A stretch of 64,000 bases of DNA from Paraspadella gotoi (lineage: Eukaryota; Chaetognatha), in contig CM119267.1 of the NCBI GenBank assembly GCA_051294375.1, positions 5,446,578 through 5,510,577 on the forward strand, given 5' to 3'. The translations under genes and the position numbers were made by a program. Below the pieces are notes generated by a model, which saw nothing but the letters and a program-made list of their open reading frames with translations, ran no database searches and was not told where the DNA came from. Positions 46,384 to 60,178 of this stretch are shown piece after piece (within the stretch, counting starts at the first letter, position 1; each line of letters begins with the position of its first letter).

Positions 46384-46596
46384 AGAGAGCGAGAGATGAA
46401 TTCCTGGGTTCAAGGACATCAGCTCATTGGCTTCAGTTTATGCTTTCTCCGGCGGTGCTTGAACTCAGACTATTTCTTTAGATGGAAGAAGGAGAGAAAA
46501 AAAAAGAAAGTTGGAGGGAAAAGACCTCAATATCGAAAACAAAGTGGTATTTAAAGGAAAAATATTGTTATGATTCTTCTTTTCGTTGTGTTTGGT

Positions 46597-47760
46597 ATTA
46601 GGAAAAACAGTTTTAAGGTTCACAACGATTTATTATTGGATATAAGTCGGACAAAGTTTCAACCTCTTTATTAAGAGTCTCTTCAGCGATTTTTTAATAT
46701 CAACAATTCTCTCTTTAACATTAGCTTTGAGAGTGGAGAAGCTAATGTTAAAGAGAAAAATTGTATTGATCTATTAAAGGGGACCCAGTGATAAAAGTGA
46801 TTATCTATAAAGCTTAGGGTCTATCATCAAAGGAATTTGAAAGGTGATAGTTCAATTATTTTTTCTTTGCACGGGAAAGTGGCAAAAAATTCCATCCTCT
46901 TATTGTAGCGGAAACAAAAATTAATAATTATGAAAAAAACATTTAGTTGACCTACCTAAATATTATATAATCCATTCTTTTATTTTTGCATTAGAAAGTA
47001 ATTTTTTTACAAAATTCCAATTTTTTATTTTTTACTGTAAAAAGCTATAATTTTAAGGTTTAAGCCTCATTGAACAAAGGTTTACAAGACTATATTTTTA
47101 TATTTTATATTTATTTAAAAAGCACAAAAATCAAACTAAATTCCTATTCTTACAAGAAACAAAACTGTAATAATTATTAATTATATTCATATTCAATTCC
47201 CTTAATGATTATTAAACTATATTGATTCCTAATTATAATAATTAAAAATTTAGCAAAAATAAAGAATCTTCTCTTCTTTTATATTTATATTACTTAAAGA
47301 TTTTATTTTCATCAAATTAACAGAATCAATTTGGAAAAGGAAAGTTAAAATAAAATCAGTCGTACCTTAAATTTGGATTCATTCCTAGTTTTTTTTCTTA
47401 TAAATTTTTTGATAAAGCTGAAAATCTTTTTAAAATTAGATCTTACGCCTTTTTGAGAAAAAATTTTTAAAACTTGAAAAAAGAATTTTCTTCTTACACC
47501 GATTTTTTTAAAGAAAATTAAGTCGACTGATTTTATCGAATTTTTTAACTTACTTTTCCAAATGAATTAAAGAAGAAATAATATGGTCAAGACCAACTTA
47601 AGTTAAAGGGTCAAACATTATGTTTTCAAGCTTTTTTACCCCCTGTTTCACATTGGGTCCCCTTAAAATCGTGAACGAAGATCTATAAAGAGTTGAAAAC
47701 TTGTCCGAACTTATATCCAATAATAAATCCGTGTTGACCTTAAACTGTTTTTCTAAGGAA
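46597..47760. mobile_element. ~1.2 kb AT-rich foldback element, copy 1
   Basis: The left end AAAAACAGTTTTAAGG and following CGATTTATTATTGGATATAA are the inverse of the right end (TTATATCCAATAATAAAT and CCTTAAACTGTTTTT). Inner blocks are also inverted, such as AAGGGGACCCA versus TGGGTCCCC. A second nested inverted repeat is centred near 47450, and a 20-bp-arm hairpin lies at 46707-46763. There is no ORF. AAGGAAAAATATT occurs as a direct repeat near 46554 and 47756. The copy is about 60179-61342. Confidence 0.65.
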
Positions 47761-47959
47761 AAATATTAAATTCAATAGATGGATTGGAAGAAAATCAAGT
47801 TTTATACTTATGCACCGACAAATATAGTTATTTTAACAAAAAATATTAAATACATATATATATGGAACTAAGAGTAATTTGATTCTTGTCCTTAAACCTA
47901 TATTATTGGACCCTGCTAAAAGATAATATCGAACAGAGGATCGTCATTGCTCGAATCGT

Positions 47960-49516
47960 AAAAAAATCGCACGGGCCGAAGCGATCCTCGTTCCGGAAAT
48001 TAAGATATTCGAATCGCTGCGCCCAGAGCTTTCGGTGGTCGTGAAAACTCGACGACTCGAACCGAACAGAGAAGGACATTTTCTATGAATTCCTTCCTTT
48101 TCTTTCCTTTTATTGTTTAAGCAAAATTAATAATAAAATGTTAATTAATATTTATTATAAATATATATTATATAAAGCTATCTGGCCCCGCTTTTGATAG
48201 GCTTATCATAGCCTATGCTAGTTAAGGCCTATCCATCTCTTTACAGTCCCTGCAAGCTTTCCATCAAGTTATCTCACAGTCTAGTTTATTCGCTCCCAGA
48301 GACTGGCTTTCCTTTTGATGAAGTAGTAATTATGTTTTTATTTAAACTTGGTTTCCAATCGTAAAAAATGGGTCCCGTATTCATATCGGGGATTATTGTA
48401 TTGTATTTCAGAAATTACGGCACTGACAACTTCCGAATTCGCAATTAAGAAAATTAATATTTTAACGAAGTTTAATTCAAACTCTAAAAAAGTCGTCTTG
48501 ACGGCGCGAGGGACGCCGATGTTGATATAATGGCGCCGACGCTAATGAGTCGTCGTCGCCGATCGTTGGTAGTCAACGCCGGCACTTGTCGCGTCGGCTG
48601 TTGTCATCAATTGTCGTTAATTGTCGGCGTCACAGTTGTCATACTACTAGACGTTATATGTCGCGGTCGCTGTGTCATCAAGTCGTTGATTGTGGCGTCG
48701 CTGTTGTCATCATTGTCGTTGTTGTTCGGCGTCCGACTGTTGGTCATCATTTGTCGTTGATTGTTCGCGTCCGTTGTCGTCATCCAACAGTGTTGATTGT
48801 CGGACGTCGCTGTTGTCATCATTGTCGTTGATTGTCGCGTGCTNNNNNNNNNNNNNNNNNNNNNNNNNGACAATTAACGACAATGATGACAACAGCGACG
48901 CCGACAATGCCGGCGTTGACTACCAAGCGACGGCGACGACGTGACTCATTAGCGTCGGCGCCATTAATCAACGATCGGCGTCCCTCGCGGCGTCAAGACG
49001 ACTTTTTTTAGAGTTTGAATAAACTTCGTTAAAATATTAATTTTCTTAATGCGAATCGGAAGTTGGAGTGCGCTATTATCTGAATACAATACTAATTAAT
49101 CCCCGATATAATACTGGACCCATTTTTTACGATTGAAACAGTTTAAATAAAAACATATTACTACTTCATCAAAAGGAAAGCCAGGTTCTCTGGGAGCGAA
49201 TAAACTAGACTGTGAGATAGATTTGATGGAAAGCTTGCAGGGACTTGTAAGAGAGATGGAGGCCTTAACTAGCCATAGCCTATCAAAAGTCGGGGGCCAG
49301 ATAGCTTTATATAATTAATAAATATTAATTACATTTTTATTATTACATTTTGCTTAACAATAAAAGGAAAGAAAAGGAAGGAATTCACTACCGAAAATGT
49401 TCCTTCTCTGTTTCGGGTTCGAGTCGTCGAGTTTTCACGACCACCGAAATCTCGGGCGCAGCGATCGAATATCGTTAATTTCCGGAACGAGGATCGCTTC
49501 GGCGTGCGATTTTTTT
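47960..49516. repeat. Large imperfect palindrome with 34-bp minisatellite at its centre
   Basis: The left arm 47960-48843 is the inverse of the right arm 48869-49516. The outer ends AAAAAAATCGCACG and CGTGCGATTTTTTT match. The arms differ by many small indels and substitutions (roughly 85 percent identity by eye). The inner part of each arm consists of the 34-bp minisatellite. A 25-N gap sits at the symmetry centre. It could be a foldback transposon whose inverted repeats contain tandem repeats, or a hairpin read artefact. Confidence 0.85.
48844..48868. other. Assembly gap (25 N)
   Basis: Lies exactly at the centre of the palindrome. Confidence 0.99.
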
Positions 49517-51355
49517 AAAAAAAGAAGAGATTTAATTTGATACCACTCTCTGCTAGCCTTTTTCTTTCAGTTTTTATCTTTTTTCAACAGCGAGTACATC
49601 TTTGTTAATAAAATTTTGGCAAAGCGGGAGTATCTCACTTATTTCTATTGATACAAATTTAAATTTTTAAATAACTTAAAGAAAATTTTTTTGTCATTTA
49701 AAAAGTTGAAATTTTTTTAAAATTGTTGGAAAAACATTTTTTCCGACCTTACTGTCATTGAGAATAATGGTTTTTGCATGAAATTAAAATATAAAAAAAT
49801 AAAAAAATAGCCTTAGAAAATTGAAAGGCTTGAGCCTGATTTTTTTAGACATTGTAAAATTTTTTTCCTCACTTCAAAATATTATTCTTCAGTTTCATAT
49901 ATTCTTTTTCAAAATATCACAATAATTTTTTTTATTAATTTAAAGATGTTTTATTCGAATGTGTTTTTGTTTGAAAGAATTGAAAAGTGAAAAATATAGT
50001 AATTATATAAGGTTTTTGGATACCTTTAAATATTAGATATTAGATACAAGGGGAGTGAAGCAGAGAACTTCCATTCATAAAAATTGAAAAATAAATTTGT
50101 CATATTGTTATTTAGATAATTGATAATTTAAAACATATGATTATATAAATTGAGAAATGATGGTAATAAATATTCATCTTGGTCTGTTACTATTAAATAT
50201 GTAAAAGTTTTGTTTTTTAATAAATTAATATTTTTTTTGCATTTATAAAGCAATGGTCTAAATTTTGTAAGGCGTTTTCGAGCTATATTGCTTTATACTT
50301 TTTTCCTATTTTTGATCTATGTGTGTTAATGGTAGGGTTATGTCAGACAGTAATGTCTCAGTGTGTATATCGGCACATATTACAAAGTAATAATCAATTT
50401 AATTTGGTAGAAACAATTTTAAGATGCAATCAGACGTGACAGTCGCACGTTATTTTTCATTGTGTATAATATATTTTTTTTAAATTCCGAACGAATATTT
50501 TTTTTTTCACAGTCAACCAAGCGATCCTTGGTTCTCCTTGCCTCGTTCGGCCGACAGGCGTCATCTGTTTACCGTACGTCCACACGATTGTTCTTTGTTT
50601 TTTTTCATTCTCTCTCTCTCTCCTCTGTTCTCGTTCATTCTCCTCTCTCGTCTCATCTCTCTCTCTCTCTCCTCTCTCTCATCTCTCTTCTCTCTCTTTC
50701 TGTCTTCTCTCGTCTTTTTCCAGTTTTCTCACTTGTTTTTTTTCTCAATCGCGTTTGCGAGTCTTTTTATTCGCGTTCTTATGTGTGTGTTTGTTTTTGG
50801 TTTTTTTTTTTGCTCTGTTTTTTCCAAAACGTGAAAAGATAAAAAACAACAAACAACAAAAACGCTAATCTTTTTTGACTGCGAATGATGGTGACGCTAC
50901 TTATCGTTTTTTCCGCTTTACACCGCAAAACGATTTTCGGCGTCGTCGTCGTCGTCGGTCGCGTATAGTCTCGTCGTCGCCGCGTCCCGCGGCGTCGTTT
51001 CGGCGTTGTTTTCGTCGGCGGCGCGTTTGATTGCAAAGTAGGCGTGATAGATCATCGACGAAATTGATTATGTTTCTGGCGACCGAGGTCGACCTTTTTT
51101 TAGTCACGTGACTCGTGTAAAGAAGATCAGTGATCCGGTCGTCACGAGGCACGCCCCCCCTTGTCAGGGGCCGGTCCAGGTTCCGTTGTCAGTTTTGCGA
51201 GCGTCGTTTGGCGGCGTCGCCCGTCCGCCATCTTTGTCCAAGGTTGTCACGCTCTTTGTTTCGTGACAGTCGTCGACGGGTCCGACGCCATGGTCGCGTC
51301 CGCGTCCGATCGAAACGGCGTCGACCTTACAGCTCTGACCGGCGACCCTCTGGCT

Positions 51356-51401
51356 TGAGAGAGAGAAAGAGGGGGGAGAGAGAGAGAGAGAGAGAGAGGA
51401 G

Positions 51402-51457
<56 letters not shown>

Positions 51458-51579
51458 AAAAGAGAAAGAAGAAGAGAGATAGAGGAGGAGAAGAGAGAGG
51501 AGGAGAGAGAGAGAGAGAGGAGAGGAGGAGAGAGAGAGAGCGAGAGAGAGGGAGGAGAGGAGAGAAAAAGAAGAAAGCA

Positions 51580-51647
<68 letters not shown>

Positions 51648-51819
51648 GGAGAGGAAGAGAAAAAGGAAAGAAAAGAGAAGATAGAGAGAGAAAGAAAGAG
51701 AGAGAAAACGAGAGATGAAAGAAAGAGAGAGAGATAGAAAGAAAGCAAAAGAGAAGAGAGAGAGAGAGCAGAGAGAGAGAGAGGAGAGAGGAGAGAGAGA
51801 GAGAGAGAGAGAGAGATGA
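51356..51819. repeat. Long GA-rich microsatellite, copy 2
   Basis: Same sequence as 37801-38264, including every interruption that I compared. Such identity is unexpected for two independently evolving microsatellites. Confidence 0.97.
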
Positions 51820-51973
51820 GAGAGTTGATCGTCGAAAAATAAGAAATAGAAACGCAAAGAATTGGATTGAAGATATTTCCTTTTCTATTTTTTTTTTTCT
51901 TTTTTATTCCTTTTTGTCTCTATTTACATTGTTTTATTGTTATTTTTCTTATTTCTTCCCATTTTGCGCGCAG

Positions 51974-52228
51974 GGTCTGACGCACGATGAGAGAAGACGA
52001 ATCCGCGCCTCGTTTCGCTTCCTGCGAGGTGTTTCCCTGCTGGGTGCCGCGCGGGCGGCGTCGGATCGTCGCGCTACGGCGGGCGGCTGGCGTGGCGCGG
52101 TGCGCTTCCTGACGGCGAGAGTAGGTTTCCTCGGCGCGTCGCCTTTCGAAACCACGTGGTGGCGGTGCCTGTCGGGGTCGTCGCCAATTCGCGCTGTCTT
52201 CGGAAAGCCTGCATTGATCAAGACCGAG
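51974..52228 (+). CDS. Candidate internal exon (85 codons), copy 2
   Basis: Duplicate of 38419-38673, with the same reading frame and splice-site-like borders. Confidence 0.25.
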
Positions 52229-54683
52229 GTAGGCGTTGTTTTTGAGGAGATGGGTGGAAATGAGGGAAACTTTTTTTGTGTTCGATTAATTGAATTTTGG
52301 AATTTTTCTCTTGTAAAATATAGAATTGAGAAGTGTTTTTCAAGAGAAAAGTTTAGAAATGGTCACATAGTTAACGCAATTGCGAGAAAAAGGCCTTTTT
52401 AAGGGTAGTAGCAAAAGACAAGTGACAAAAGGTAAAGGTCAAGTCCATGAGAAGCGAATGGGTAAGTCTGGAGCGATTTTGGCGATATAAGGGAAGGAAG
52501 AACCGAAGCGGAGAACTTCGATGTTTTCTCAGTCGGAGAATCTTTTTTTATACTTTTCTCTCACTCTCTCTCTTTCTCTCTCTCTCTTCTCTCTTTCTCT
52601 TCTCACTCTCTATCTCACTGCTCTCTCTCTTCTCTCTCTCTCTCTTCTCCGCGTTAAAAATAAAAGTTCGATTATATTTTGAGGATGAGAAGTCTTGAGT
52701 GTTGAAAGGTTAGTCGAAGGTGTTGAAGCCCGTTGAATTCCACTCGAGTCAATAAGAGGATTTCGCGGCGGGGGGGGGGGCGGGAAGGCGAGGGGGGCGA
52801 GTGAGCAAAAAAAAAATTATTTTTATTTTGTTAGTGAAGAAATTGAAGAAATAGATGTACTAGATTTAGAATCGATCGATAAGGAAAAGTGGAAAAAATA
52901 AGCAGACACGCGCTAAGAAAAAAAAAAAAGAATGAAAAAATAAGGAAATCGCCAAAGAGAGAAAAAACAAAAACAAATTGGAATTTGCAATGGCAGAATG
53001 GCGCGATTGTGAAAACAGATTTTTTCTCGACGTGGTTGAAGATTACGAAATCGAAGGCTCATTAAAAACCTTGTTGTTGTTTTTTTGTTTTGCGTGTTTG
53101 TAGTGTTTCTCTTCTTTTTCGCCGCCTTTGGCTTTTCGTTTTGCGTTTTCATCGCTCCTTTTGACAAAAGTTCATTTGAGGGAAATTGGAGATAAGTATC
53201 CGAGTAATTTTCTTCGCGCTCTGTCGTGTCTTCCAGGTTAACATTGGAATAAAATATGAGGCGTTGAATAAAAGACGTCCGTCTTCGAAGGCTGGCGAAA
53301 AGAGAATGGTTTGAGAGTGGATTCTTTTTTTTGAGTGGCGAAGCTGTTACGTTATCTGGAAGAGGAAAGATTTAAATTGTTCTTCGTGTCGATTTTATCA
53401 ATCAAGGACAGAAGAGGACGTTTCGTCTCTTTGGAATACGCTCTCGACATCACCTTTCTTTCAAAGATACTCTTTGCTTCATTCTACGATGCAACGATCC
53501 GTCCGTTTGCAGTCAATTATGGTGCCTTAATGCCAGCACGGATACTCGACGTTGAAGGAAGAGTCTTCCTCGCCGAGGGGGTCGGAACTTTTTCATTCTT
53601 CCTCGCGAGAAATTACATAGGTTCATTTACTTGATTGAAATCGGAAAGAAAGGGAGGGAAAGGAAAGAGTGAGAGAGACGAGAGGAGAGAGAGAGAGAGA
53701 GAGAGAAGAGAGAGCAGGAGAGAAGAGAGAGAGGAGAGAGAAGAGAGAGAGAAAGAGAGACTTTTTCCTCGCAAATCTCTTTAGCATTGATATCGGCCAA
53801 AACGAGAGGCAGCTGAGGATTGCGCAAACAGAAGCGTAATCGAGTTTCGATGTGAAGCAAATTCGGGATTCAGCGCTAAAAACTTCTCTGTTTTATCTTT
53901 GCTTTTATTGTTTGTTTTTTATAAAATTCTATGTTTTTTAAATTTTCGAATTTTTGTCTTTGAAGGCGGATAAAGATTACGACGGAAGTTCTATTTGTAA
54001 TGAATATTTTATAAACCTGTTCACAATGGTTTTTCCTTGTTTTTAACTCTTTTATAATGTTTGAACTGAGTCTTGATGATTGATGCGTTATGAATATTTA
54101 TAATTTAAATAATATAATTTATAGAGATGTATAGATAGAGGGGAAAGAAGTTCAGAATTATATAGATATATAAAAATCATATTTCATATATATATAGAGA
54201 GAGTACGACTGAAGATCGGTCATGCCTATAGCGGGGGTGAAGATGTTGCAATCCCAACTACAACACAAACTGTCCCAATGAGAAATATATGACATCGAAA
54301 AAACATATTATTAAAGTTTCGATTAGTCTCTATAAATGGGTTATTTTTGAAAATCCGCATTGATCGAAAAAAGTTCAAAAAATGGTCCAGAAACAGTAAC
54401 TTTTCCGTACTAGTTAATATAAGAAGTTTATGTCACGAAGAGACGGAACGAATTTTTTTTGAAAGAATTTAAAATTCTTCGCGATGAAGATGTTGGAGAA
54501 AAAAAATTCGAAGTTTTGGGAAAAAGGTCATGTTTATGGTCTTGAAGAACACGAGAAATAAATTCCGAGAAAAAAAAAATTAAAAAAGGTTTATCTTTGA
54601 AGAAGAGTCGGAACTCGGAAGCCCGAAAATGCGTTGAAAGAAATTCGAGGCAAAAAAGTAGTTGGAAGGAAGAGGTCGAGGCT

Positions 54684-54986
54684 CAATAGAGGCTCTACTA
54701 GAGGCTACTAGAGGCTCTACTAGAGGCCCCTACTAGAGGCTCTCACTAGAGGCCTACTAGAGGCTCTACTAGAGCTCTACTGAGGCCCTATAGCAGGCTC
54801 TACTAGAGGCTCTACTCAGTAGGCTTTACTAGAGGTCTACTAGAGGCCCTTCTAGAGGCCTACTAGAGGCTCTACTAGAGGCCTCTACTAGAGGCTCTCT
54901 AGAGGCCCTTTCTAGAGTGCTCTACTAGAGACTCATCCTAGAGGCCTACTAGAGGCTCTACTAGAGGCCTCTAACTGAGGTCTAAA
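54684..54986. repeat. CTACTAGAGGCT minisatellite, copy 2
   Basis: Same unit order and variants as 41129-41431. Confidence 0.95.
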
Positions 54987-56705
54987 CTACTACTCTAGTC
55001 TAAATCAATGTTGTAAGAAGCCTCTCTCATCCAAAACATTTAAAAAAAAGAACGGTCGTAATTCGCAATGTGTTGCGCCGCAGTGACTTATTTTTACGTG
55101 TATTTCCCTTGACAAATGATATGACATGACGATTGCAAGTTATGAGGCATTTTTAACGTAAGTGGGATGAACGAGGAACGACCGACCGACCGAAGACCGT
55201 CCGAACTAACGTGACTTATAGAGTAGCTGCGCGAGTATTGCTGCGCAAATAAAAAAAGGTGAAAACCGCAAAACAAAGAATCTAAATAGGAATAAAATAG
55301 AAATAAAAGAAGCTCCTATTATTTAGATTAAAATGAAAGATAATCTTGGAAAGCGTCACAAAGCGCGTTTGAAAGAAGCTCCACTGCTCTCTCTCTCTCT
55401 TGGCTGAACGCAGTCTCCTCTTAGCCGCGGGTCGGAGGGGTCGCCGCGTTCTCTCGCAGACCGACGAAGCCTCGACTTTTAATGCGCAGAGTTTGTTTTT
55501 TGGGGGCGGGGGATTTCCCTGGGGGGGGGAGGGAATGCGGTGGTGGGGAAGGGAAAAAAGTGTGATGCGATTGGTAAGTGAGAAGAAGGAGAGGAAGAGA
55601 TGAGAACGTCGAAAGAAGGTGGGAGGGGAAGGTGGAGGGGGTGGAGGGGTAGAGTCTTCGCTTCGGGGTTAAGATTGAATGGGCGGAAAAAAAAAAGGTA
55701 GGGGGAAACTTCGGATGGGGGGGGAGAGACGAGTTTTTTTTCGAGGGGAAGGCTAAGACGATGGGAGAAAAAAGGCGCGGGCGGCTCGTTTTCCTTCTCG
55801 ACCTAAGGGAGACCCGATACGAGGGCCTTTTCGATGCTTCACGAAAACTCGAGAGTGGAGAGAATGCGGCCCGTGGGGGGAAGGGGGGAAGGGCGGAAAG
55901 GGGGAAGGGCGGGAAGGGGGGGAAAGGGGGAAAGGGAAAGAGGGATTTGTTTTTTTTTTTTTTTAAGTTAAAATTTGGTAAAAAAATTTTTGGTTTCACG
56001 ACGAACAGGAATTGAAGAGAAAAAAAAAACTTTACTCGGCCGAGAATTTTTTTGTTTTGTATTCGTGAAATAAATGAGGTATGGTTGTAACTTTAAACTA
56101 ACTATAAGTTAAAACATGAAACAGAACATTTAAAATTCCATGGCTGGTCAGAATGGACTGAAGAAGGGACGCAAAGACGAAAAAGCCTTCAAAGGACGGC
56201 CATTAATCGGCGTGCAAATGAACGAGAGAGGAATCATCATATTCAATGTGTGTTTTTTTTAAAGAAAATTAATTATTGAATTCGTCATCGCTGAATTTAT
56301 TCGACGATCGAAAATCTAAGGCAAATCGTTTTTTGGTCGTTTTAAAATCGTTTACCCGTGGACGTGCTTCGGCGCAGAGGTGGAATGTGGTGCTGCAACT
56401 TATATATTAAGAAGAAAACGGGTCTGATGGAATCGAGATACCGCTTGACTTGGGCAATTTAGTAGGGGGAAACCACGGATTTAAACTTTCTAATCTTCGT
56501 GTTCGAAATTATTTTATCATTAATAATTAAATCATATAATTAATTAATTATTAATTAATTATAATTAATTAATGAAAAAATCTTAATTGCTCAACGGACG
56601 GGCGATGACGTAATTTCAACTCTTGGCTTCTACTTTTGGTTCCGATGGTGATCAATCGCCGTTTTAGATACTCGGCTGATACCAGTGTGTGGACAGAAGG
56701 AAGAA

Positions 56706-56736
<31 letters not shown>

Positions 56737-56743
56737 GAGAGAG

Positions 56744-56776
<33 letters not shown>

Positions 56777-58237
56777 AAGATTAAGCACCTACTTAATTCG
56801 GATTTCGCGACACCACTTTGGAACTCTGTCCGCAATTATTAGCGGCAACGAACAGCGTTCCCCGCGGCTCCGCTCCGCGAGGCGAGCAGTCCTAAGTCCG
56901 AACCCAAGGTGACCCCCCTTCCTACTTTCCTTCTTTCTTTAAAAACCTTGCCGCAAGACGGAAAAATCTCCCCTTTCCCGAAAAAAAAAAAAAAAAAACC
57001 TAAAAAACTCCGCACCGTGCGAGGCGGGAAATGCTCTTTTGGACGTGCGGTGCCAGTCTTCCCTCTCGACCGCAACTGGGACGCTCTTCACATCTCAAAC
57101 GGAGATTTTCGCCGCCGGGAATTCGAACGGTGCCTTGCGACCTTCAGCCCTCCTTTTCTCCTGGGGGTCTGCTGCCCCCCCCCAAACCACATCGAACGGA
57201 ACTCGAGGGCTCGGCGCACCTTTTGAAAGAGAGAGAGGGCGTTGGGAGAAGAAGCGCGCTGACGTCGACATCGGACGCGGCGTGACAAAATAGACCCGGA
57301 CTGGAAAATCTGGGACGGACGCGAGGGCCAAAAATAGGGGGCGTGGTAAAAAAAAAAGGGGCCGCCGGAGCAAGGGGGGGAATGTGGGCTGGGCGAAGCC
57401 GGGACGCCTTCCATGCAAACCGAGGCGTCAAAGACCGGGCGTCAAAGACCAGTCACGCGCGGACGTGAAGGATCCCAGATCGCGTCGGGCAATGACGCCG
57501 AATCTCGATTCTGGTGGAGACGCAGCGTTGGGCCGAAAGTCGTCCGTGGACGCCGAAAAGAAATGAGGGGCGAGAGAGACGGTTGTATACTTGGGAGCGA
57601 GGAAGTTTATTGGGCAAAAAAGTAGAAAAAAAAAAACAGATTTAAGATTAAGAGATAAAAGAGTAAGGATTAAAGAAAACAAAAATTATCACACGATTAT
57701 GACATCGATTTTTTTTGTCAAAACGAAGCAGTTTTTCTTTACTTATTAATCGATACATAGTAAAGACATGAGAAGAATTGGTAGTATTTATTAATGCCTT
57801 GTTAAACCCAACAGATGATGAGCTTATCTCACGACTCAACAATTAGGAGAAGTATTCAGACGTTATTCAGTGGAGGCTTTCGGAAGTGAGAGGGAAAACT
57901 AACTCTTTTTAACAGTTTAAATATTTTTTCCATCTTCGCGTGCATTAGTCACTGCCTCTCAGTCCTTCTGCCATCGCCCTTCAGTTGGGTTATTAAACGA
58001 AATACGGGGGAAAAAACGATAAAAAAATAAATAAAACAAAATAAATGGCGGAGAGATTCGATGACGCGAGAAGCACGAAACGACGAGCGATGGAACGCGT
58101 GGATGTGAGGCGATTTAAAAAGAGAAGAAAAAGAAGTAAACAAAGAAGGTTAAGGTGAAGATGATTTCAAAAGAGAAGAAACATCCAGTTCGCGAACTGG
58201 TCCGCGGGTGGAGGAGGAAGAGAGAGAGAGAGTAGAG

Positions 58238-58270
<33 letters not shown>

Positions 58271-58304
58271 TGAGAGAGATGGGAGAGAGAGAGAGAGGGA
58301 AGAG

Positions 58305-58873
58305 AAGGTCGCTGATTTTTGACGAGACGTAAAAACTCTGCCACGCCCATACCCGATTCCGCCGACTGAAAACGGAATCGTGGAACTGGAATTAGATTCG
58401 TCGAAGGAAAAAAATCGGCGAAGGAAACAACGGGGGGTCCGATTTCCTCCAGCGGGATCTGCACCGACAACCGCCCGCCCCGCGCCGCCGCCTCTTCTAT
58501 TTCGTCTTACTCCTCAACCCCATTTCATCCAAACCAGACACTCCAAGTCGATGACGATGACGATGATGATGATGTGAGATGATGATGAATGATGGATGAT
58601 GATGATGGATGATGATAATGATGATGATGATGATGATGTTGATGATGATGATGATAACTCTTGGCTGCCTCATTCGCAAGCGGATTCTACGAACCTGACT
58701 CAAACTTCTCCTCGAAACACTGCGCTTGGCCTTCTCCAACCGCCAGTGACTGTGAGAGTTCATTTGCCGCTGGTCCCACTCTGACCAGAGTGAACGCTTT
58801 CGACCGCGACGACGCCTCAGCGGTCACCACTCTGCCGTCCTCCAGACGGTCCGCCCTCTCTCGTTGCCGAAAC
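58305..58873 (-). CDS. Possible Kunitz-like exon pair, copy 2
   Basis: Duplicate of 44750-45318, with identical frames and the same missing cysteines. Confidence 0.3.
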
Positions 58874-59439
58874 CTTTGGTGCGAAATAAAAGAAGGATTT
58901 CGTCGGATTTTTTGCCCCCAACGAGTCTTATTCCGGACGCGGCGGACGGCCGCCAGCAGCCGCCGCTCTCGACGGGGCACGCCGCCGCGCCCGCAGTACG
59001 CCGCGGGCGCCGCAGTCGCCGACGATGCTCCCGCAGTCGCCGCGCCGTGTTTGGGGTCGTAAATGCAAATTTTACGACAGATCGAAGTATCTAACTACGG
59101 GGCCAAAATTGACGTGTCGCCGACGACGAGACGACGACGAGAGACAGACGACGAACGACGAACGTTTTCGATTCGACGCCAAGCGGAGAGAGAGTTAATA
59201 GTACTTGCAACTAAGACAAACATACTTATAGAAGGACTGTTTTATTTACATTAAATAAACTTAGAACTCATAAGATCTGCTAGACGAGTACAATAATTTT
59301 CTTTTAACAAATGGCAGCGCACAAAATTGCATTAAAGTAATAGTATAGTACTCGGTACTACTACTGTATGAAAGATAACCACAATATGTAATGAAAAATA
59401 GGATGATTTGTCTGAATGTTGAAAAAACTTTTTAGACGC

Positions 59440-59481
<42 letters not shown>

Positions 59482-60178
59482 AAGAGCAGAGAGAGAGAGA
59501 GAGAGAGAGAGAGCAGAGAGAGAAAGAAGAGAGAGGAAGAGAGAACTAATGACAGAGAGACAGAGACAGCCTTACACTTTTTCATTTTTGTCTTGATTTT
59601 TATAAATTACAATTTAGAAGCAAATTGGAAAAAACCAAATTATTAAATGGCGATTAAGATATGGAAAAAACAGATTCAAGGTGAAAATGCATGAACTATT
59701 TCTCAAAATGCTCCGAAATGCGTTTCACCGATTGATAACGATATTAAAGAAAAAGACGACAAATGAACCCACGTGGTCTTCCAGCGCCCTTGCGTGTGAT
59801 CCTTTCATTCCTCCTTGCGCCCTTTTTCTCTCTCCGATGTCGCCGATACAGAGACAGGAATAAATGGAACAAAGACGACGGCGACGCTGACGTTGCAGAA
59901 TAGTAGAGAGATAGATGAGATGAAGAGAGAGGAGACGAGATGATGAGAGAGAAGAGAGAGCGAGAGATGAATTTCCTGGGTTCAAGGACATCAGCCTCAT
60001 TTGGCTTCAGTTTATGGCTTTCTCCTGCGGTTGCTTTGAACCTCAGACTATTTCTTTAGGATGGAAGAAGGAGAAAAAAAAAAGAAAGTTTGGGGCGGAA
60101 AAGACGCTCAATATCGAAAAAACAAAGTGGATTTAAAGGAAAAATATTGTTATGATTCTTCTTTTCGTTGTGTTTGGT

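Larger units (their letters stand above)
35962..47959. repeat. 12 kb duplicated block, copy 1
   Basis: Matches 49517-61541 in direct orientation. The two are identical by eye from 35962 to about 45948 (offset 13555) and again from about 46555 to 47959 (offset 13582), with a noisy patch between. The fixed 25-N gap at the end of copy 2 points to an assembly or haplotype origin. Confidence 0.95.
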
